Shown here piece after piece: positions 48,281-58,071 of a stretch of 64,000 bases of DNA. Positions within the stretch are counted from its first letter, which is position 1, and each line of letters starts with the position of its first letter. This DNA is from Mycobacterium sp. 852002-40037_SCH5390672 (GTDB taxonomy: Bacteria; Actinomycetota; Actinomycetes; Mycobacteriales; Mycobacteriaceae), in contig NZ_LZTA01000069.1 of NCBI RefSeq assembly GCF_001665875.1, forward strand, positions 62,001 to 126,000. The letters are read 5' to 3'. Under the pieces are notes generated by a model. It ran no database searches. It was given only the letters and a program-made list of their open reading frames with translations, and was not told the DNA's origin. The position numbers were made by a program, and so were the translations under genes.

Positions 48281-49306
48281 ATGCGCACCGTAGTCGTCGA
48301 CGGGCCCCGAAGCATCCGGGTCGAGACCCACCCAGATCCCGCTCTTCCCGGCCCCGACGGCGCGATCGTCGAGGTGACCGCCGCCGGCATCTGCGGATCC
48401 GATCTGCACTTCTATGAGGCCGACTTTCCGATGCCCGACCCGATTGCGCTCGGCCACGAAGCCATCGGCACCGTCGTAGAAGCCGGGCCGCAGGTGCGCA
48501 ACGTCAAGGTCGGCGATCAGGTCATGGTGTCCTCGGTCACCGGCTGCGGCGCGTGCGCGGGTTGCGCCACCCGCGATCCGGTGATGTGTCACTCCGGATT
48601 TCAGATCTTCGGGGGCGGTGTGCTCGGCGGTGCGCAGGCCGATCTGCTCGCGGTGCCCGCCGCGGATTTCCAGCTGCTGAAGATGCCCGAGGGCATCAGC
48701 ACCGAGCAGGCGCTGTTGCTCACCGACAACCTGGCGACCGGCTGGGCCGCGGCACAGCGGGCTGATATTCCCTTCGGCGGCACGGTTGCGGTCATCGGCC
48801 TGGGCGCGGTTGGTTTGTGCTCGCTACGCAGCGCCCTGTTTCAGGGTGCGGCAACGGTTTTCGCGGTTGATCAGGTTGATGGCCGGTTGGAGCGCGCCGC
48901 CCAGTGGGGCACGACGCCCCTCAAAGCACCCGCGCTCGAGGCGATCCTCGCCGCCACCGGTGGCCGGGGTGCCGACGCGGTGATCGACGCCGTCGCCACG
49001 GACGCCTCCCTGACCGACGCGCTCAACGCCGTACGGCCTGGCGGCACCGTGTCCGTTGTGGGTGTGCACGACATGAATCCGTTTCCCCTCAACGCACTGG
49101 GCTGCCTCATTCGCAGCATCACGCTGCGGATGACCACCGCGCCGGTGCAGCGCACCTGGCCGGAATTGATCCCGCTGCTGCAGTCGGGCCGCCTCGACGT
49201 CGACGGCATCTTCACCACCACAATGCCATTGGACGAAGCGGCCAAAGGCTACGCGACCGCCGAGTCACGATCGGGCGACGACGTGAAGATCCTGCTGAAG
49301 CCTTAG
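48281..49306 (+). CDS. Zinc-dependent alcohol dehydrogenase (Rv1895-like)
   Basis: A 341-residue MDR protein with GICGSDLHFYE, ALGHEAIGTV (zinc His-Glu) and GCGACAGCATRDPVMC (structural zinc Cys cluster), then the NAD(P) motif VAVIGLGAVGLCSLR. It follows the BVMO gene closely and should be cotranscribed. Length 341 versus 384 for Rv1895 as I recall. It is convergent with the methyltransferase gene, 4 bp away. Confidence 0.92.
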   Translation: MRTVVVDGPRSIRVETHPDPALPGPDGAIVEVTAAGICGSDLHFYEADFPMPDPIALGHEAIGTVVEAGPQVRNVKVGDQVMVSSVTGCGACAGCATRDPVMCHSGFQIFGGGVLGGAQADLLAVPAADFQLLKMPEGISTEQALLLTDNLATGWAAAQRADIPFGGTVAVIGLGAVGLCSLRSALFQGAATVFAVDQVDGRLERAAQWGTTPLKAPALEAILAATGGRGADAVIDAVATDASLTDALNAVRPGGTVSVVGVHDMNPFPLNALGCLIRSITLRMTTAPVQRTWPELIPLLQSGRLDVDGIFTTTMPLDEAAKGYATAESRSGDDVKILLKP

Positions 49307-49310
49307 GTCT

Positions 49311-50222
49311 TCACCGGGTCGCCGTGATGTATTGGGACCGCATGAAACTGTCGATCTTCACGTCGACGTCCGGCGGGGTCATGCCGTAACCGGCCTGTAG
49401 ATCGAGCGTGTTGCGGACGGGTTCGACGGCCCACCCGTGGGCCGCGAGCCACTCCGCGGGGTCCGACTGGGGTTCATAGGTCAGGGCCGAAAAATCCACA
49501 TTGCCGGACACATTGACGCCTGGGTGGTCCGTCTCCAGGGCGCTGAGCTGGTCGTGGTCCAGTCGCGATCCCAGCGCACCGATGGCGATCCGGCTGCCCG
49601 GCGCGCTGAGCCCGCTGATCCGGGTGAAGAGCGCGTGTTGCGCCTCGTCGGTCAGGTAGGGCAGTAGCCCCTCCACCGACCACGCGCTCGGACTCTCCAC
49701 ATCAAACCCGGCCGCTTCCAGCGGCCTCGACCAGTCGGTGCGCAGATCCGCGGCGACCTCGATCCGCACGGCCTTCGGGGTCGCGCCCTGGTCTCCGAGA
49801 ACCTGGGCCTTGAATTCGAGGACTTTGGGCAGATCGACCTCGAAAACCCTTGTGCCTTGCGACCATTCGAGCCTATACGCCCGCGAATCCAGCCCGGCGG
49901 CGACGATTACCGACTGCCGGATGCCCGCCGCGCCGGCAGCGTCGAAGAAGTCGTCGAAGAACCGGGTCTGGACGCCGTACAGGCGCGGGAAGGCCATCTC
50001 GTCGTCGGAGGTACCCGGGTTGGCAAGCACTCCTGCCAAATATGGGTCCCGCGACGCGGCGATGAAGACTTTCGCGTATTCATCCCGCACCAACGGCTGC
50101 GGGCTCACGGCATGCAGCGCACGCCATCCCGCCACCAGCAGCGCGGTATAACCCACGCCGCTGACGATGTCCCAGTTGTCGTCGTCGGAACGGAGCGACC
50201 CGAATTCGGGTGTCGTGCTCAT
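49311..50222 (-). CDS. S-adenosylmethionine-dependent methyltransferase, TIGR00027 family (Rv1896c-like)
   Basis: A 303-residue class I SAM methyltransferase of the large mycobacterial TIGR00027 family, equal in length to Rv1896c. Motifs: [34 protein letters not shown] (motif I region), [12 protein letters not shown], and [12 protein letters not shown]. Such proteins were predicted to modify metabolites or polyketides; the true substrate is unknown. Confidence 0.92.
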   Translation of the reverse strand: MSTTPEFGSLRSDDDNWDIVSGVGYTALLVAGWRALHAVSPQPLVRDEYAKVFIAASRDPYLAGVLANPGTSDDEMAFPRLYGVQTRFFDDFFDAAGAAGIRQSVIVAAGLDSRAYRLEWSQGTRVFEVDLPKVLEFKAQVLGDQGATPKAVRIEVAADLRTDWSRPLEAAGFDVESPSAWSVEGLLPYLTDEAQHALFTRISGLSAPGSRIAIGALGSRLDHDQLSALETDHPGVNVSGNVDFSALTYEPQSDPAEWLAAHGWAVEPVRNTLDLQAGYGMTPPDVDVKIDSFMRSQYITATR

Positions 50223-50281
50223 GGTTGCCCCTCACAGTCGGCATCGGCCATGACTTTCCTACGGTACCTGCCGAGGTGACC

Positions 50282-50713
50282 TCAGAGCTCCAAGAAGACC
50301 GTCACCGGACCCTCGTTCACCAACTCAACCTGCATGTTCGCGCCGAACACCCCGGTCTGCACCTCAGCCCCAAGCCGCCGCAACGCCTCGGCGAATTCCG
50401 CCACCAGGGGCTCGGCGACCGCACCTGGAGCGGCCGCATTCCACGACGGGCGACGGCCCTTGACGGTGTCGGCGTACAGGGTGAACTGACTGACGACCAG
50501 GATGGGCGCGTTGGCGTCGGCCGCGGAGCGCTCGTCGGCGAGAATCCTTAGGTTCCAGAGCTTCTCAGCGAGCCGCCGCGCCTTGTCGCCATCGTCGCTG
50601 TGGGTGACGCCGACGAATGCCAACAGGCCCTGGCCATCCGGGCGGATTGCACCGACCACCGCGCCCTCGACCGAGACCGTCGCCGACGAGACCCGTTGCA
50701 CCAACACCCGCAT
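50282..50713 (-). CDS. dtd: D-aminoacyl-tRNA deacylase
   Basis: A 143-residue DTD that removes D-amino acids (and Gly from tRNA-Ala) from mischarged tRNA. Signatures are [28 protein letters not shown] (SQxT motif) and [11 protein letters not shown] (the NxGPVT motif with cross-subunit Gly-cisPro-type role). Length equals Rv1897c. Divergent from the next gene with 51 bp between the start codons. Confidence 0.95.
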   Translation of the reverse strand: MRVLVQRVSSATVSVEGAVVGAIRPDGQGLLAFVGVTHSDDGDKARRLAEKLWNLRILADERSAADANAPILVVSQFTLYADTVKGRRPSWNAAAPGAVAEPLVAEFAEALRRLGAEVQTGVFGANMQVELVNEGPVTVFLEL

Positions 50714-50764
50714 GGGCCTCGATGGTGCCAGACCGGCCTCGCGGAGGTTGGGTACGCTCGATGA

Positions 50765-51070
50765 GTGTCTGTACTCGTGGCGTTTTCCGTTACCCCGATG
50801 GGGGTGGGCGAGGGTGTCGGCGAGATCGTCGCCGAAGCGGTTCGAGTGGTTCGCGATTCGGGGCTGCCCAACAAGACGGATTCGATGTTCACCGTCATCG
50901 AGGGCGAAACCTGGGAAGAAGTCATGGCCGTGGTGCAGCGGGCGGTCGAAGCCGTGGCCGCCCGGGCACCCAGGGTCAGCACGGTGATCAAGGCGGATTG
51001 GCGCACGGGGACCAGCGACGCGATGACGCAGAAGGTCGCCACGGTCGAGCGTTACCTTTCCGAGGGTTAG
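50765..51070 (+). CDS. MTH1187/YkoF-type thiamine-binding protein (Rv1898-like)
   Basis: A 101-residue ferredoxin-like fold protein: [46 protein letters not shown], typical of the MTH1187 thiamine-binding family. GTG 50765 is the start. Its stop overlaps the 3' end of the convergent macro-domain gene. Rv1898 occupies the same spot. Ligand binding is inferred from the family. Confidence 0.9.
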   Translation: MSVLVAFSVTPMGVGEGVGEIVAEAVRVVRDSGLPNKTDSMFTVIEGETWEEVMAVVQRAVEAVAARAPRVSTVIKADWRTGTSDAMTQKVATVERYLSEG

Positions 51071-51548
51071 CCCCGCACCGCCAGCTGGAACGCCTTGTCG
51101 GCCGCGTCGCCGTGCACGGCGAACACGAGCTCGGTTGGTGCTGCCGAACGGCGTCGACCATCAGCCGCGCCGCCTCGTCGAGCGGGAACCCGCCGACTCC
51201 GGTGCCGAAGGCGACCAGCCCGAGCGAGCGGCAGCCGAGCTCGTCGGCTTTTCGCAGCGTCGAGATCGTGGCGGCCACGATGATGTCGGCCGAGGTCGGT
51301 CCGCCGAGCTCCATCGTCGCGGCGTGGATGACGTAACGCGCCGGCATGTCGCCGGCCGTGGTCTCGACCGCTTCGCCGAGCCCGATCGGCGCCTTCCCGT
51401 TCGATTCGCGCTGCACGTCGGGGCCGCCCGCGCGCGAGATCGCCGCGGCGACACCGCCACCGTGGCGCAGTTGCGTATTGGCCGCGTTGGTGATCGCGTC
51501 GACTTCGAGCTTCGTCACGTCGGCCTGAATCACCTCTAACTCGATCAT
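51067..51548 (-). pseudogene. Macro (ADP-ribose-binding) domain protein, frameshifted near the C-terminus (Rv1899c-like)
   Basis: The macro domain is clear from ATG 51548: MIELEVIQADVTKLEVDAITNA and RHGGGVAAAISRAGGP, then [24 protein letters not shown]. The frame is then lost near 51139-51148, and the natural ending ([22 protein letters not shown], stop 51067) is in another frame. The span is 482 bp, one base short of a multiple of three. The active-site segments that bind ADP-ribose precede the shift, so partial function is possible; a sequencing error is not excluded. M. tuberculosis LppD is longer and has a lipoprotein leader not seen here. Confidence 0.82.
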
Positions 51549-51597
51549 CGGGCCATTGTCCTCTGAATGAACGTCCTCTGACCCCATGCGTAGGCTC

Positions 51598-52893
51598 GTG
51601 GCGGTGAGCGCACGCGCAGGAATCGTTGTCACCGGAACTGAGGTCCTGACCGGACGGGTCCAAGACGCGAACGGCCCCTGGATCGCCGATCGCCTCCTGG
51701 AGCTGGGCGTCGAGCTGGCACACATCACGATCTGCGGCGACCGACCGGCCGACATCGAAGCGCAGCTTCGGTTCCTCGCCGATCAGGGAGTGGACCTGAT
51801 TGTCACCAGCGGCGGCCTGGGACCGACGGCCGACGATATGACGGTCGAGGTGGTAGCGCGGTTCTGCGAACGCGAGTTGGTGTTGGACGCCGAGGTCGAG
51901 GAGAAGATCGCCAACATCCTCAAGAAACTGATGGGGCGCAATCCCGCGTTCCAATCCGCGTTGGATCCCGGCACTTTCGAGTCGCTACGAGCCGCCAATC
52001 GCAAGCAGGCCATGGTGCCTACCGGGGCGCAGGTGCTCGACCCGGTCGGGACCGCGCCCGGCGTCGTCGTACCCGGCACGCCGACGGTGATCGTGCTACC
52101 GGGTCCGCCGCGCGAGCTTCAGCCCATGTGGCACACGGCTATCGAGACGCCGGCTGCACAGCGTGCGATCGCCGGCCGGACCATCTATCGGCAGGAGATG
52201 CTGCGCATGTTCGGGCTGCCCGAGTCGGGGCTGGCCGAAACGCTGCGCGACGCCGAGGACGCCGTATCGGGCTTCGAAAAACTCGAAATCACCACCTGCC
52301 TGCGGCGGGGCGAGATCGAAATGGTCACCCGTTACGAGCCGGAGGCCGCCGACGCATACGCCGAGCTGACCAAGCTGCTGCGAGAGAGGCACGGCCATCA
52401 GCTCTACTCCGAGGATGGATCGCGCGTCGACGATCTGGTCGCGCAGCTTCTGGCCGGCCACCGGATTGCGACGGCGGAGTCATGCACCGCGGGACTGCTG
52501 GCAGCGCGGCTGACCGACCGTCCCGGGTCGTCCGATTATGTGGCCGGCGGTGTCGTGTCCTATTCGAACGAGGCGAAGGCGCAGTTGCTCGGCGTCGACC
52601 CGGCGCTCATCGACGCCCACGGCGCGGTGTCCGAGCCGGTGGCCGAGGCGATGGCCGCGGGTGCGCTGCAGCGCTTCGAGGCCGACACCGCGGTCGCGAT
52701 CACCGGAATCGCCGGCCCGGGTGGTGGTACTGAAGAAAAGCCGGTGGGCACAGTCTGTTTCAGCGTGAAGGTGGCCGACGGCCGAACCGATACCCGCACA
52801 CTGCGGCTTCCCGGCAACCGCTCGGATATCCGGGAGCGTTCGACCACGGTAGCCATGCACCTGCTGCGGCGTCTACTGGACAACACCGAATAG
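51598..52893 (+). CDS. cinA: CinA family protein (ADP-ribose/NMN-linked, competence-damage inducible)
   Basis: A 431-residue CinA with an N-terminal MoCF-like COG1058 domain ([33 protein letters not shown]) and a C-terminal CinA domain ([41 protein letters not shown]). The pair is linked to pyridine nucleotide repair and, in mycobacteria, to drug tolerance by NAD adduct cleavage. GTG 51598 fits the MAVSARAG start of Rv1901; GTG 51604 is possible. It is divergent from the macro-domain gene, which also acts on ADP-ribose chemistry. Confidence 0.95.
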   Translation: MAVSARAGIVVTGTEVLTGRVQDANGPWIADRLLELGVELAHITICGDRPADIEAQLRFLADQGVDLIVTSGGLGPTADDMTVEVVARFCERELVLDAEVEEKIANILKKLMGRNPAFQSALDPGTFESLRAANRKQAMVPTGAQVLDPVGTAPGVVVPGTPTVIVLPGPPRELQPMWHTAIETPAAQRAIAGRTIYRQEMLRMFGLPESGLAETLRDAEDAVSGFEKLEITTCLRRGEIEMVTRYEPEAADAYAELTKLLRERHGHQLYSEDGSRVDDLVAQLLAGHRIATAESCTAGLLAARLTDRPGSSDYVAGGVVSYSNEAKAQLLGVDPALIDAHGAVSEPVAEAMAAGALQRFEADTAVAITGIAGPGGGTEEKPVGTVCFSVKVADGRTDTRTLRLPGNRSDIRERSTTVAMHLLRRLLDNTE

Positions 52894-52895
52894 CG

Positions 52896-54158
52896 TCACG
52901 TCACTTCGCTTGCAAGAAAGACACTTTCGGTTGTGCCGAACCGGATTCCGGTGGCGTCCTTCCCGATCAGCGTCAGCACCGCGACCGCGATCAGCACCGG
53001 CACGATCGTCGCTGCCAACGCGAACGGGTAGCCGTGTGATTCGGCGAGGCGTTCCTGGATGGGCAAGTTGAACGCGGCCAACAGGTTTCCGAGTTGGTAG
53101 GTCACGCCGGGATAGAGGCCGCGGATGGCATCCGGGGACATCTCGGTGAGGTGGGCGGGAATCACACCCCACGCGCCCTGCACGAAGAGCTGCATCAAAA
53201 ACGAACCCAGGCAAAGCATCGCCGCGCTGCGCGAGTACGCGAACAACGGGACGATTGGCAGCGCCAGAATCGCACAGAAGACCACGGTGTAGCGGCGGCC
53301 GAACCGCTGCGACAGGGTGCCGAAGACGAGTCCCCCGATGATGGCACCGACGTTGTAGACCACCACGATCCACTTGACCGTCGTGCTGGACAGACTGGCG
53401 CCCTGGTTGCCGTGCGCCCCCAGGAAGGTGGGGTAGACGTCCTGCGTGCCGTGGCTCATCCAGTTGAATGCCGTCATCAGCAACACCAGGTAGATGAACC
53501 GTCGGATGATCGCCCCGTTGCGCAGCACGTCGCGGATTCGGGTGCTGGTGAGCTTCATCTGGTCCTGCGCTGCTTCCCAAACCTCGGACTCCTGCACCCG
53601 GTAGCGGATGACCAGGCTGATCAGGCCGGGAACGATGCTCAGACCGAACAACCACCGCCACGACAGGTCCAGCCAATCGATCACCACCAGCGAGGCGACG
53701 CTGGCCAGCAGGTAGCCGAATGCATAACCCTCCTGCAGCAGCCCCGAGAAGAATCCGCGTCGCTCCACCGGAACCTTCTCCATGGCGAGCGCGGCACCCA
53801 GGCCCCACTCACCGCCCATGCCGATGCCGTACAGCAGTCGCAGGATGACCAGCACGGTGAAGTTGGGCGCGAACGCGCACAGGAAGCCCACCACGGAATA
53901 GAACATGACGTCGACCATCAGCGGCAGTCGCCTGCCGACACGGTCGGCCCAGAGCCCGAAGAGCAGCGCGCCGACGGGCCGCATGATCAGGGTGGCGGTG
54001 GTGACGAACGCGACCTCGGCCTTGCTGTGGTGGAACGTCTTGGCGATGTCGGCGTACACGAGCACCACGATGAAGTAATCGAAGGCGTCCATCGTCCAGC
54101 CCAGTAGCGCCGCAATGAAGGAATTTCGCTGATCGGCGGTCAACCGTTGTGTGGTCAC
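52896..54158 (-). CDS. nanT: MFS transporter NanT-like
   Basis: A 420-residue 12-helix MFS permease of the sialic-acid/sugar acid type ([16 protein letters not shown], motif [39 protein letters not shown]). Length and position fit Rv1902c. Start GTG 54158 ([14 protein letters not shown]). Import of sialic acid by mycobacteria is not established, so the substrate is uncertain; it is 2 bp from the convergent cinA stop and divergent from an amidohydrolase gene. Confidence 0.9.
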   Translation of the reverse strand: MTTQRLTADQRNSFIAALLGWTMDAFDYFIVVLVYADIAKTFHHSKAEVAFVTTATLIMRPVGALLFGLWADRVGRRLPLMVDVMFYSVVGFLCAFAPNFTVLVILRLLYGIGMGGEWGLGAALAMEKVPVERRGFFSGLLQEGYAFGYLLASVASLVVIDWLDLSWRWLFGLSIVPGLISLVIRYRVQESEVWEAAQDQMKLTSTRIRDVLRNGAIIRRFIYLVLLMTAFNWMSHGTQDVYPTFLGAHGNQGASLSSTTVKWIVVVYNVGAIIGGLVFGTLSQRFGRRYTVVFCAILALPIVPLFAYSRSAAMLCLGSFLMQLFVQGAWGVIPAHLTEMSPDAIRGLYPGVTYQLGNLLAAFNLPIQERLAESHGYPFALAATIVPVLIAVAVLTLIGKDATGIRFGTTESVFLASEVT

Positions 54159-54234
54159 GTCAGCATCGTGGCCTACCCGGCGCGCTGGCGCGACTTGTTT
54201 CACCGCGCGCGCTCCGAGAGTAAGTTCCCGGTAC

Positions 54235-55302
54235 ATGCGAATCATCGACGCCGATGGGCACGTGGCCGAGAATTCTTCGCTGGCAATCGAAGCGATCAAG
54301 CGGTGGCCGCAGCACGTCAAGCCCAGCGCGGACGGGCGGCCGGGGTTGACGCTCGAGGGCCGCAACTACCCCGAGGACAAGGGCCCCGGTGCGGGCTGCC
54401 CACCCGAACATGGGATCAGTAAGGCGCCCGACATCAATTGCCGGTCGCCCGAGGGCGTGCTGGGGGACGCGGATCGCGATCACATCGACACGATGGTGCT
54501 GTACCCGAGCATGGGGCTGTGCGCGCCCAGCCTCGAGGACCCGGAGTTCGCCGCAGGATTCTCCCGCCTGTACAACCAGTGGATCGCGGACTACTGCTCC
54601 TCGTCGGGTGGCCGGTTGCGCGGCGTCGCGGTGACTCCGATTGAGCACGGTCGGGCGGCCCTCGACGTCATGACCGAGGCCAAAGAGCTTGGGCTGGTTG
54701 CGACTTTGGTGCCGCCGGCACTCAAGAGCCGCAACCTCGACCACCCCGACCTCGACCCGTTCTACGCCGCCGCCGTCGAGCTCGGCATGCCGTTGGGCGT
54801 GCACGGCGCCCCGGGGATTCACCTGCCCAAGATCGGAGTGGACCGCTTCACGAATTACATTCAGGTGCACTGCATCAGTTTTCCGTTCGACCAGATGACG
54901 GCGATGACAGCGATGGTCTCCGGCGGTGTCTTCGAGCGCCACCCAGAGTTGCGGGTCGCCTTCCTCGAAGCGGGCGCGGGCTGGGTCCCGTTTTTCATCG
55001 ATCGGCTGCACGAGCATTACGAGAAGCGCGGCGACTGGGTGGAGCACGGGTGGCGTCGCGATCCGCACGACTATCTGGCCGCGGGCAACATCTGGGTGAC
55101 GTGCGAGCCGGAGGAACCGATCCTGCCCGGCGTGATCGACGTGCTGGGCGACGATTTCATCATGTTCGCCAGCGACTATCCGCACTGGGACGGTGAATGG
55201 CCGGAGAGCACCAAGCACCTGCGCACGCGAACCGACCTCCGGGAGGACTCGCGGGAAAAGATCGGCGGCTTGAACGCGCAGCGCTTCTACAACCTGAACT
55301 GA
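54235..55302 (+). CDS. Amidohydrolase-family metal-dependent hydrolase
   Basis: A 355-residue amidohydrolase-2 TIM barrel: [53 protein letters not shown] and [14 protein letters not shown], with the final Asp likely a metal ligand. It is the type seen in decarboxylases and aromatic catabolism. The start is ATG 54235; it is divergent from nanT over 76 bp and could share its control. I know of no M. tuberculosis counterpart at this place. Confidence 0.9.
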   Translation: MRIIDADGHVAENSSLAIEAIKRWPQHVKPSADGRPGLTLEGRNYPEDKGPGAGCPPEHGISKAPDINCRSPEGVLGDADRDHIDTMVLYPSMGLCAPSLEDPEFAAGFSRLYNQWIADYCSSSGGRLRGVAVTPIEHGRAALDVMTEAKELGLVATLVPPALKSRNLDHPDLDPFYAAAVELGMPLGVHGAPGIHLPKIGVDRFTNYIQVHCISFPFDQMTAMTAMVSGGVFERHPELRVAFLEAGAGWVPFFIDRLHEHYEKRGDWVEHGWRRDPHDYLAAGNIWVTCEPEEPILPGVIDVLGDDFIMFASDYPHWDGEWPESTKHLRTRTDLREDSREKIGGLNAQRFYNLN

Positions 55303-55338
55303 GCGCGCCGAGTTCCCGCTTACTTCCCGGCCGGTCGG

Positions 55339-55746
55339 GTGGCAGGATTTCTGAGCATGGGCCCATTTCTGTTGCGCGCCGCATTGACCGGACTGGCGTT
55401 GTGGATCGTCACCCTCTTCGTGCACGGCCTGAGCTTCGTGGGCGGCGACACGAAGCTGGAACGGGTCGGCATCATTTTCGTCGTCGCTGTGATCTTCGGT
55501 TTGGTCAACGCGTTCATCAAGCCGATCGTGCAGATCTTGTCGATCCCGCTATACATCGTGACCCTCGGCCTGTTCCATGTCGTCGTCAATGCGCTGATGC
55601 TGTGGATCACCGCGCGGATCACCGAGCACACCACCCATTGGGGACTGCAGATAGACCATTTTTGGTGGACCGCCATCTGGGCCGCGATCGTGCTGTCGAT
55701 CGTTAGTTGGTTGCTGTCCTTGGTGATTCGGCGCACCCGCGCCTGA
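55339..55746 (+). CDS. Four-helix membrane protein (Rv1903-like, phage-holin-4 superfamily)
   Basis: A 135-residue protein with four hydrophobic helices (LLRAALTGLALWIVTLFVHG, IIFVVAVIFGLVNAFIKPIV, YIVTLGLFHVVVNALMLWI, WWTAIWAAIVLSIVSWLLSL) and little else. It fits the Phage_holin_4_2/YvlD-type family found on chromosomes. GTG 55339 or ATG 55357 could start it. Length matches Rv1903 (134). Function unknown, no phage context seen. Confidence 0.88.
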   Translation: MAGFLSMGPFLLRAALTGLALWIVTLFVHGLSFVGGDTKLERVGIIFVVAVIFGLVNAFIKPIVQILSIPLYIVTLGLFHVVVNALMLWITARITEHTTHWGLQIDHFWWTAIWAAIVLSIVSWLLSLVIRRTRA

Positions 55747-55748
55747 CG

Positions 55749-56726
55749 TCAGCGATCGTCGCCGGCCAGATGCGCCAGCTTCACCACGTCGCGTGCGCAA
55801 CCCCACGACAACGTCACGCCGTTGCCGCCGTGCCCGTAATTGTGGATGCAGCGCGCCTGCCCCAGCGGCTCGACTTCCACACGCACCGACGGACGGTCGG
55901 GACGCAGCCCGGTGATCACCTCGATCACCTCGGCGTCGTGCAGGCGCGGCTCGACGGTGCGGCAGCGCTGCAGGATGCGCTCGGTCACGTCGGGATCCGC
56001 CGCGGTGTCCCAGCGCCCGGGAATGCTGATGCCGCCGCAAACCACCCGTTGCGGATGGGGGAAGTAGCAGGTCCATTCCGGGCCGCTGTTGATTTCCACA
56101 AACAGTTGCCGCAGACCGGGATTGGTGAGCACTACATGCTGGCCGAATAGCGGCCGCACGGTGTCGTCACCGGCCAGCGATCCCGCGGCCAGGCCGGCAC
56201 AGTTGACGACGATCGCGGCGGTGTCGGCGACCTCGTCGAGGGACTGCACGGGATGCTCCTCGATTTCGCAGCCGGCCGCCGCCAGCCGCCGGGTCAGGTA
56301 GTCGAGGTAGTGCGGCATGTCGATCATCGGCGCGGTCGCGCGAAACCCGGTGCCGGAGCCCTCGGGGACATCGGCCGGGTCGGCCGGCCGCAGGTCGGGG
56401 ATCAGCGCCGCCGCCGACGACGACATCGCCTCGCTTGCGGTCAGCCCACCGACGGCCAGCGCGGGCGCCAGCTGCACCCCGGAGTCGGGATCGCCGGCAA
56501 GGTCGGTGAACACTCGCAGCGAGTGCTCGGTCCAACCCAGCGTCTCTGCCGCGCGCTCGGCCGGTCGAGGGGGAAGCCAGACCGCGCCGGCCACCGCGGA
56601 GGTCGTCTGCTTCAGCGTCGCGGCCGCCCATACCCGTACCGGCCAGCCCGCCTCGGCCAGGCAGATGGCCGATGTCAATCCGCTGACGCCGGCACCAACC
56701 ACGACAATCTGCTGTGTAGATGCCAC
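55749..56726 (-). CDS. aao: D-amino-acid oxidase
   Basis: A 325-residue FAD flavoprotein that oxidises D-amino acids to oxo-acids. FAD motif IVVVGAGVSGLTSA is at 8-21, VNCAGLAAGSLAGD in the middle, YFPHPQRVVCGG holds the substrate-contact Tyr region, GLRPDRPSVRVE the carboxylate-binding Arg, and IHNYGHGGNGVTLSWG is the DAAO C-terminal signature. It corresponds to Rv1905c (320). It is convergent with the membrane protein, 2 bp apart. Confidence 0.94.
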   Translation of the reverse strand: MASTQQIVVVGAGVSGLTSAICLAEAGWPVRVWAAATLKQTTSAVAGAVWLPPRPAERAAETLGWTEHSLRVFTDLAGDPDSGVQLAPALAVGGLTASEAMSSSAAALIPDLRPADPADVPEGSGTGFRATAPMIDMPHYLDYLTRRLAAAGCEIEEHPVQSLDEVADTAAIVVNCAGLAAGSLAGDDTVRPLFGQHVVLTNPGLRQLFVEINSGPEWTCYFPHPQRVVCGGISIPGRWDTAADPDVTERILQRCRTVEPRLHDAEVIEVITGLRPDRPSVRVEVEPLGQARCIHNYGHGGNGVTLSWGCARDVVKLAHLAGDDR

Positions 56727-56797
56727 GGCGCCACGCTAGCGAAAAGCGGCCGGCCGCGGGTCGCGACGGGTTCAGCGTCGGGCGCTCTTACGACCGA

Positions 56798-57511
56798 TCA
56801 GGAATGCGCGGCTTGCGGGGCCGGCGAGGTCGCCGGAGCGGCCGGCGCCTGTGGGGCGGGAGATGCTGCCGGCGCCTGCGGAGCCGGGGAGGCTGCCGGC
56901 GCCTGCGGAGCCGGGGAGGCTGCCGGCGCCTGTGGGGCTGGCGAGGCCGGGTGCGCCTGCTGTCCGCCCAGCAGGCTGTTGAGGATGCCGAGGGTGCCCT
57001 GCACACCCGCGGGCGGTGCGCTCGACGGCGGAACGGCGTCCGGCGTCAGCTGCCAGGGCTGGCATCCCGAAGTCTTGAACGCTTTGTCGCCCGGATCGAT
57101 CTGCACTACCTGTGGCTTCTTGGACATGGCGTTGTCGATGAGGGCGCCGTCGGGGTTGCCGGTCCGCTTCCAATAGCAGGTGCCGTTGTCGGCGGGGCCG
57201 CCGGAGCTGTAGATGCCCGGCACGATGTCAGTCCCCACCGCGTAGATGCCGTCCTTGTCGATGGACGTCTTCGGTCCCGCCGGCGCGGGCGAAGCCCCCG
57301 GCGACGCTTCGGGGGATGGCGACGCTGCCGGTGCCGGTGCCGGTGACGCCGCCGGCGCTGGCGACGCCGATGCCCCCGGTGCCGGACCCGGCGCCGGGCC
57401 CCGTGTCTCGTCCGGATCGGCGCTGGCGACGACCGTCGACGCGGCCCAGCCCGCGACCATCAGACTCGCAGCAGCCAACCTTGCCGCAGTAGGTACTCCA
57501 CCCATAGACAT
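56798..57511 (-). CDS. Secreted Pro/Ala-rich protein (Rv1906c-like) with expanded repeats
   Basis: About 237 residues. A signal peptide (LAAASLMVAGWAASTVVASA) is followed by a Pro/Ala/Ser-rich stalk, then the core PKTSIDKDGIYAVGTDIVPGIYSS, NGTCYWKRTGNPDGALIDNAM and FKTSGCQPWQLTP that matches Rv1906c. The tail after GILNSLLGGQQA is made of 9-residue SPAPQAPAA repeats encoded by a 27-bp tandem repeat. Rv1906c itself has 156 residues, so both Pro-rich segments are expansions here. ATG 57511 is used, with TTG 57529 possible. Envelope-associated; function unknown. Confidence 0.88.
   Translation of the reverse strand: MSMGGVPTAARLAAASLMVAGWAASTVVASADPDETRGPAPGPAPGASASPAPAASPAPAPAASPSPEASPGASPAPAGPKTSIDKDGIYAVGTDIVPGIYSSGGPADNGTCYWKRTGNPDGALIDNAMSKKPQVVQIDPGDKAFKTSGCQPWQLTPDAVPPSSAPPAGVQGTLGILNSLLGGQQAHPASPAPQAPAASPAPQAPAASPAPQAPAASPAPQAPAAPATSPAPQAAHS
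56844..56951 (-). repeat. 27-bp coding tandem repeat
   Basis: Four units start at 56844, 56871, 56898 and 56925, of which the two middle ones are identical and the outer two differ at several bases. The unit begins GGCGCCTG and encodes a nine-residue Pro/Ala repeat in the secreted protein tail. Unit number should vary between strains without breaking the frame. Confidence 0.88.
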
Positions 57512-57576
57512 CGAGGGTACCGGGGTCAAGAAGCTAATTCATATCGATGTGAAATCAGCCGAGCAGCAAAGAACGC

Positions 57577-58071
57577 CTAGACGAGCCGCCGCACGCGGCC
57601 CGCGTAACCGAGCGCGTGCTCGTAGGTCTCGAGGTTGTCGCGTGAAATCTTCGCGTGTACCGGGCGTTCGAGAAAGAAGCGCAGCACCGGGTTGTAGGCG
57701 TGATACGTCTCGTGAAATGTCAGGACGGTCGTGCCGTCCGGCTGCTCTTCGAGCTGGTGATACCCCTCGGCTCGCGACCACAGCGGGGCACCGACGGCCA
57801 CGTAGCGCGACAGCTTGTTGAGTTCGGCCTCGGTGACGGTTTCCCAGGATCGCGCCCTGCCGCCGGTCAGCAGGTATTTGGGCACTTCGAAGGTGCAGGT
57901 GCGAACCAGACCCTCACCGGCTTCGTTGCCCTCGTTGAGGATTTCCATGCTGCCGGTGGGCCACTTGAGCACCCGCGGCCGCGGGGCGTTCGGCGGCGCC
58001 GGCGGATGCAGTACCCGCCAGACTTTCCGCGGCGGAGCTTCGATGTGGAATCGCACGGTGTAGGACTGCAT
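57577..58071 (-). CDS. SRPBCC (START-like) family protein
   Basis: A 164-residue helix-grip protein (YTVRFHIEAPPRKVWRVLHP, LNEGNEAGEGLVRTCTFEVPKYL, TVLTFHETYHAYNPVLR). ATG 58071 shares its first base with the nitroreductase stop (TGATG), so translation is coupled. It is the third gene of the 58877-57577 operon. It could bind or modify the nitroreductase product, but that is inference. Confidence 0.88.
   Translation of the reverse strand: MQSYTVRFHIEAPPRKVWRVLHPPAPPNAPRPRVLKWPTGSMEILNEGNEAGEGLVRTCTFEVPKYLLTGGRARSWETVTEAELNKLSRYVAVGAPLWSRAEGYHQLEEQPDGTTVLTFHETYHAYNPVLRFFLERPVHAKISRDNLETYEHALGYAGRVRRLV

Noticed and set aside
55339..55746. Prophage remnant suggested by the holin-like protein
   Set aside because: The family is widespread on chromosomes, the gene is in the conserved Rv1903 position and no other phage gene is near.
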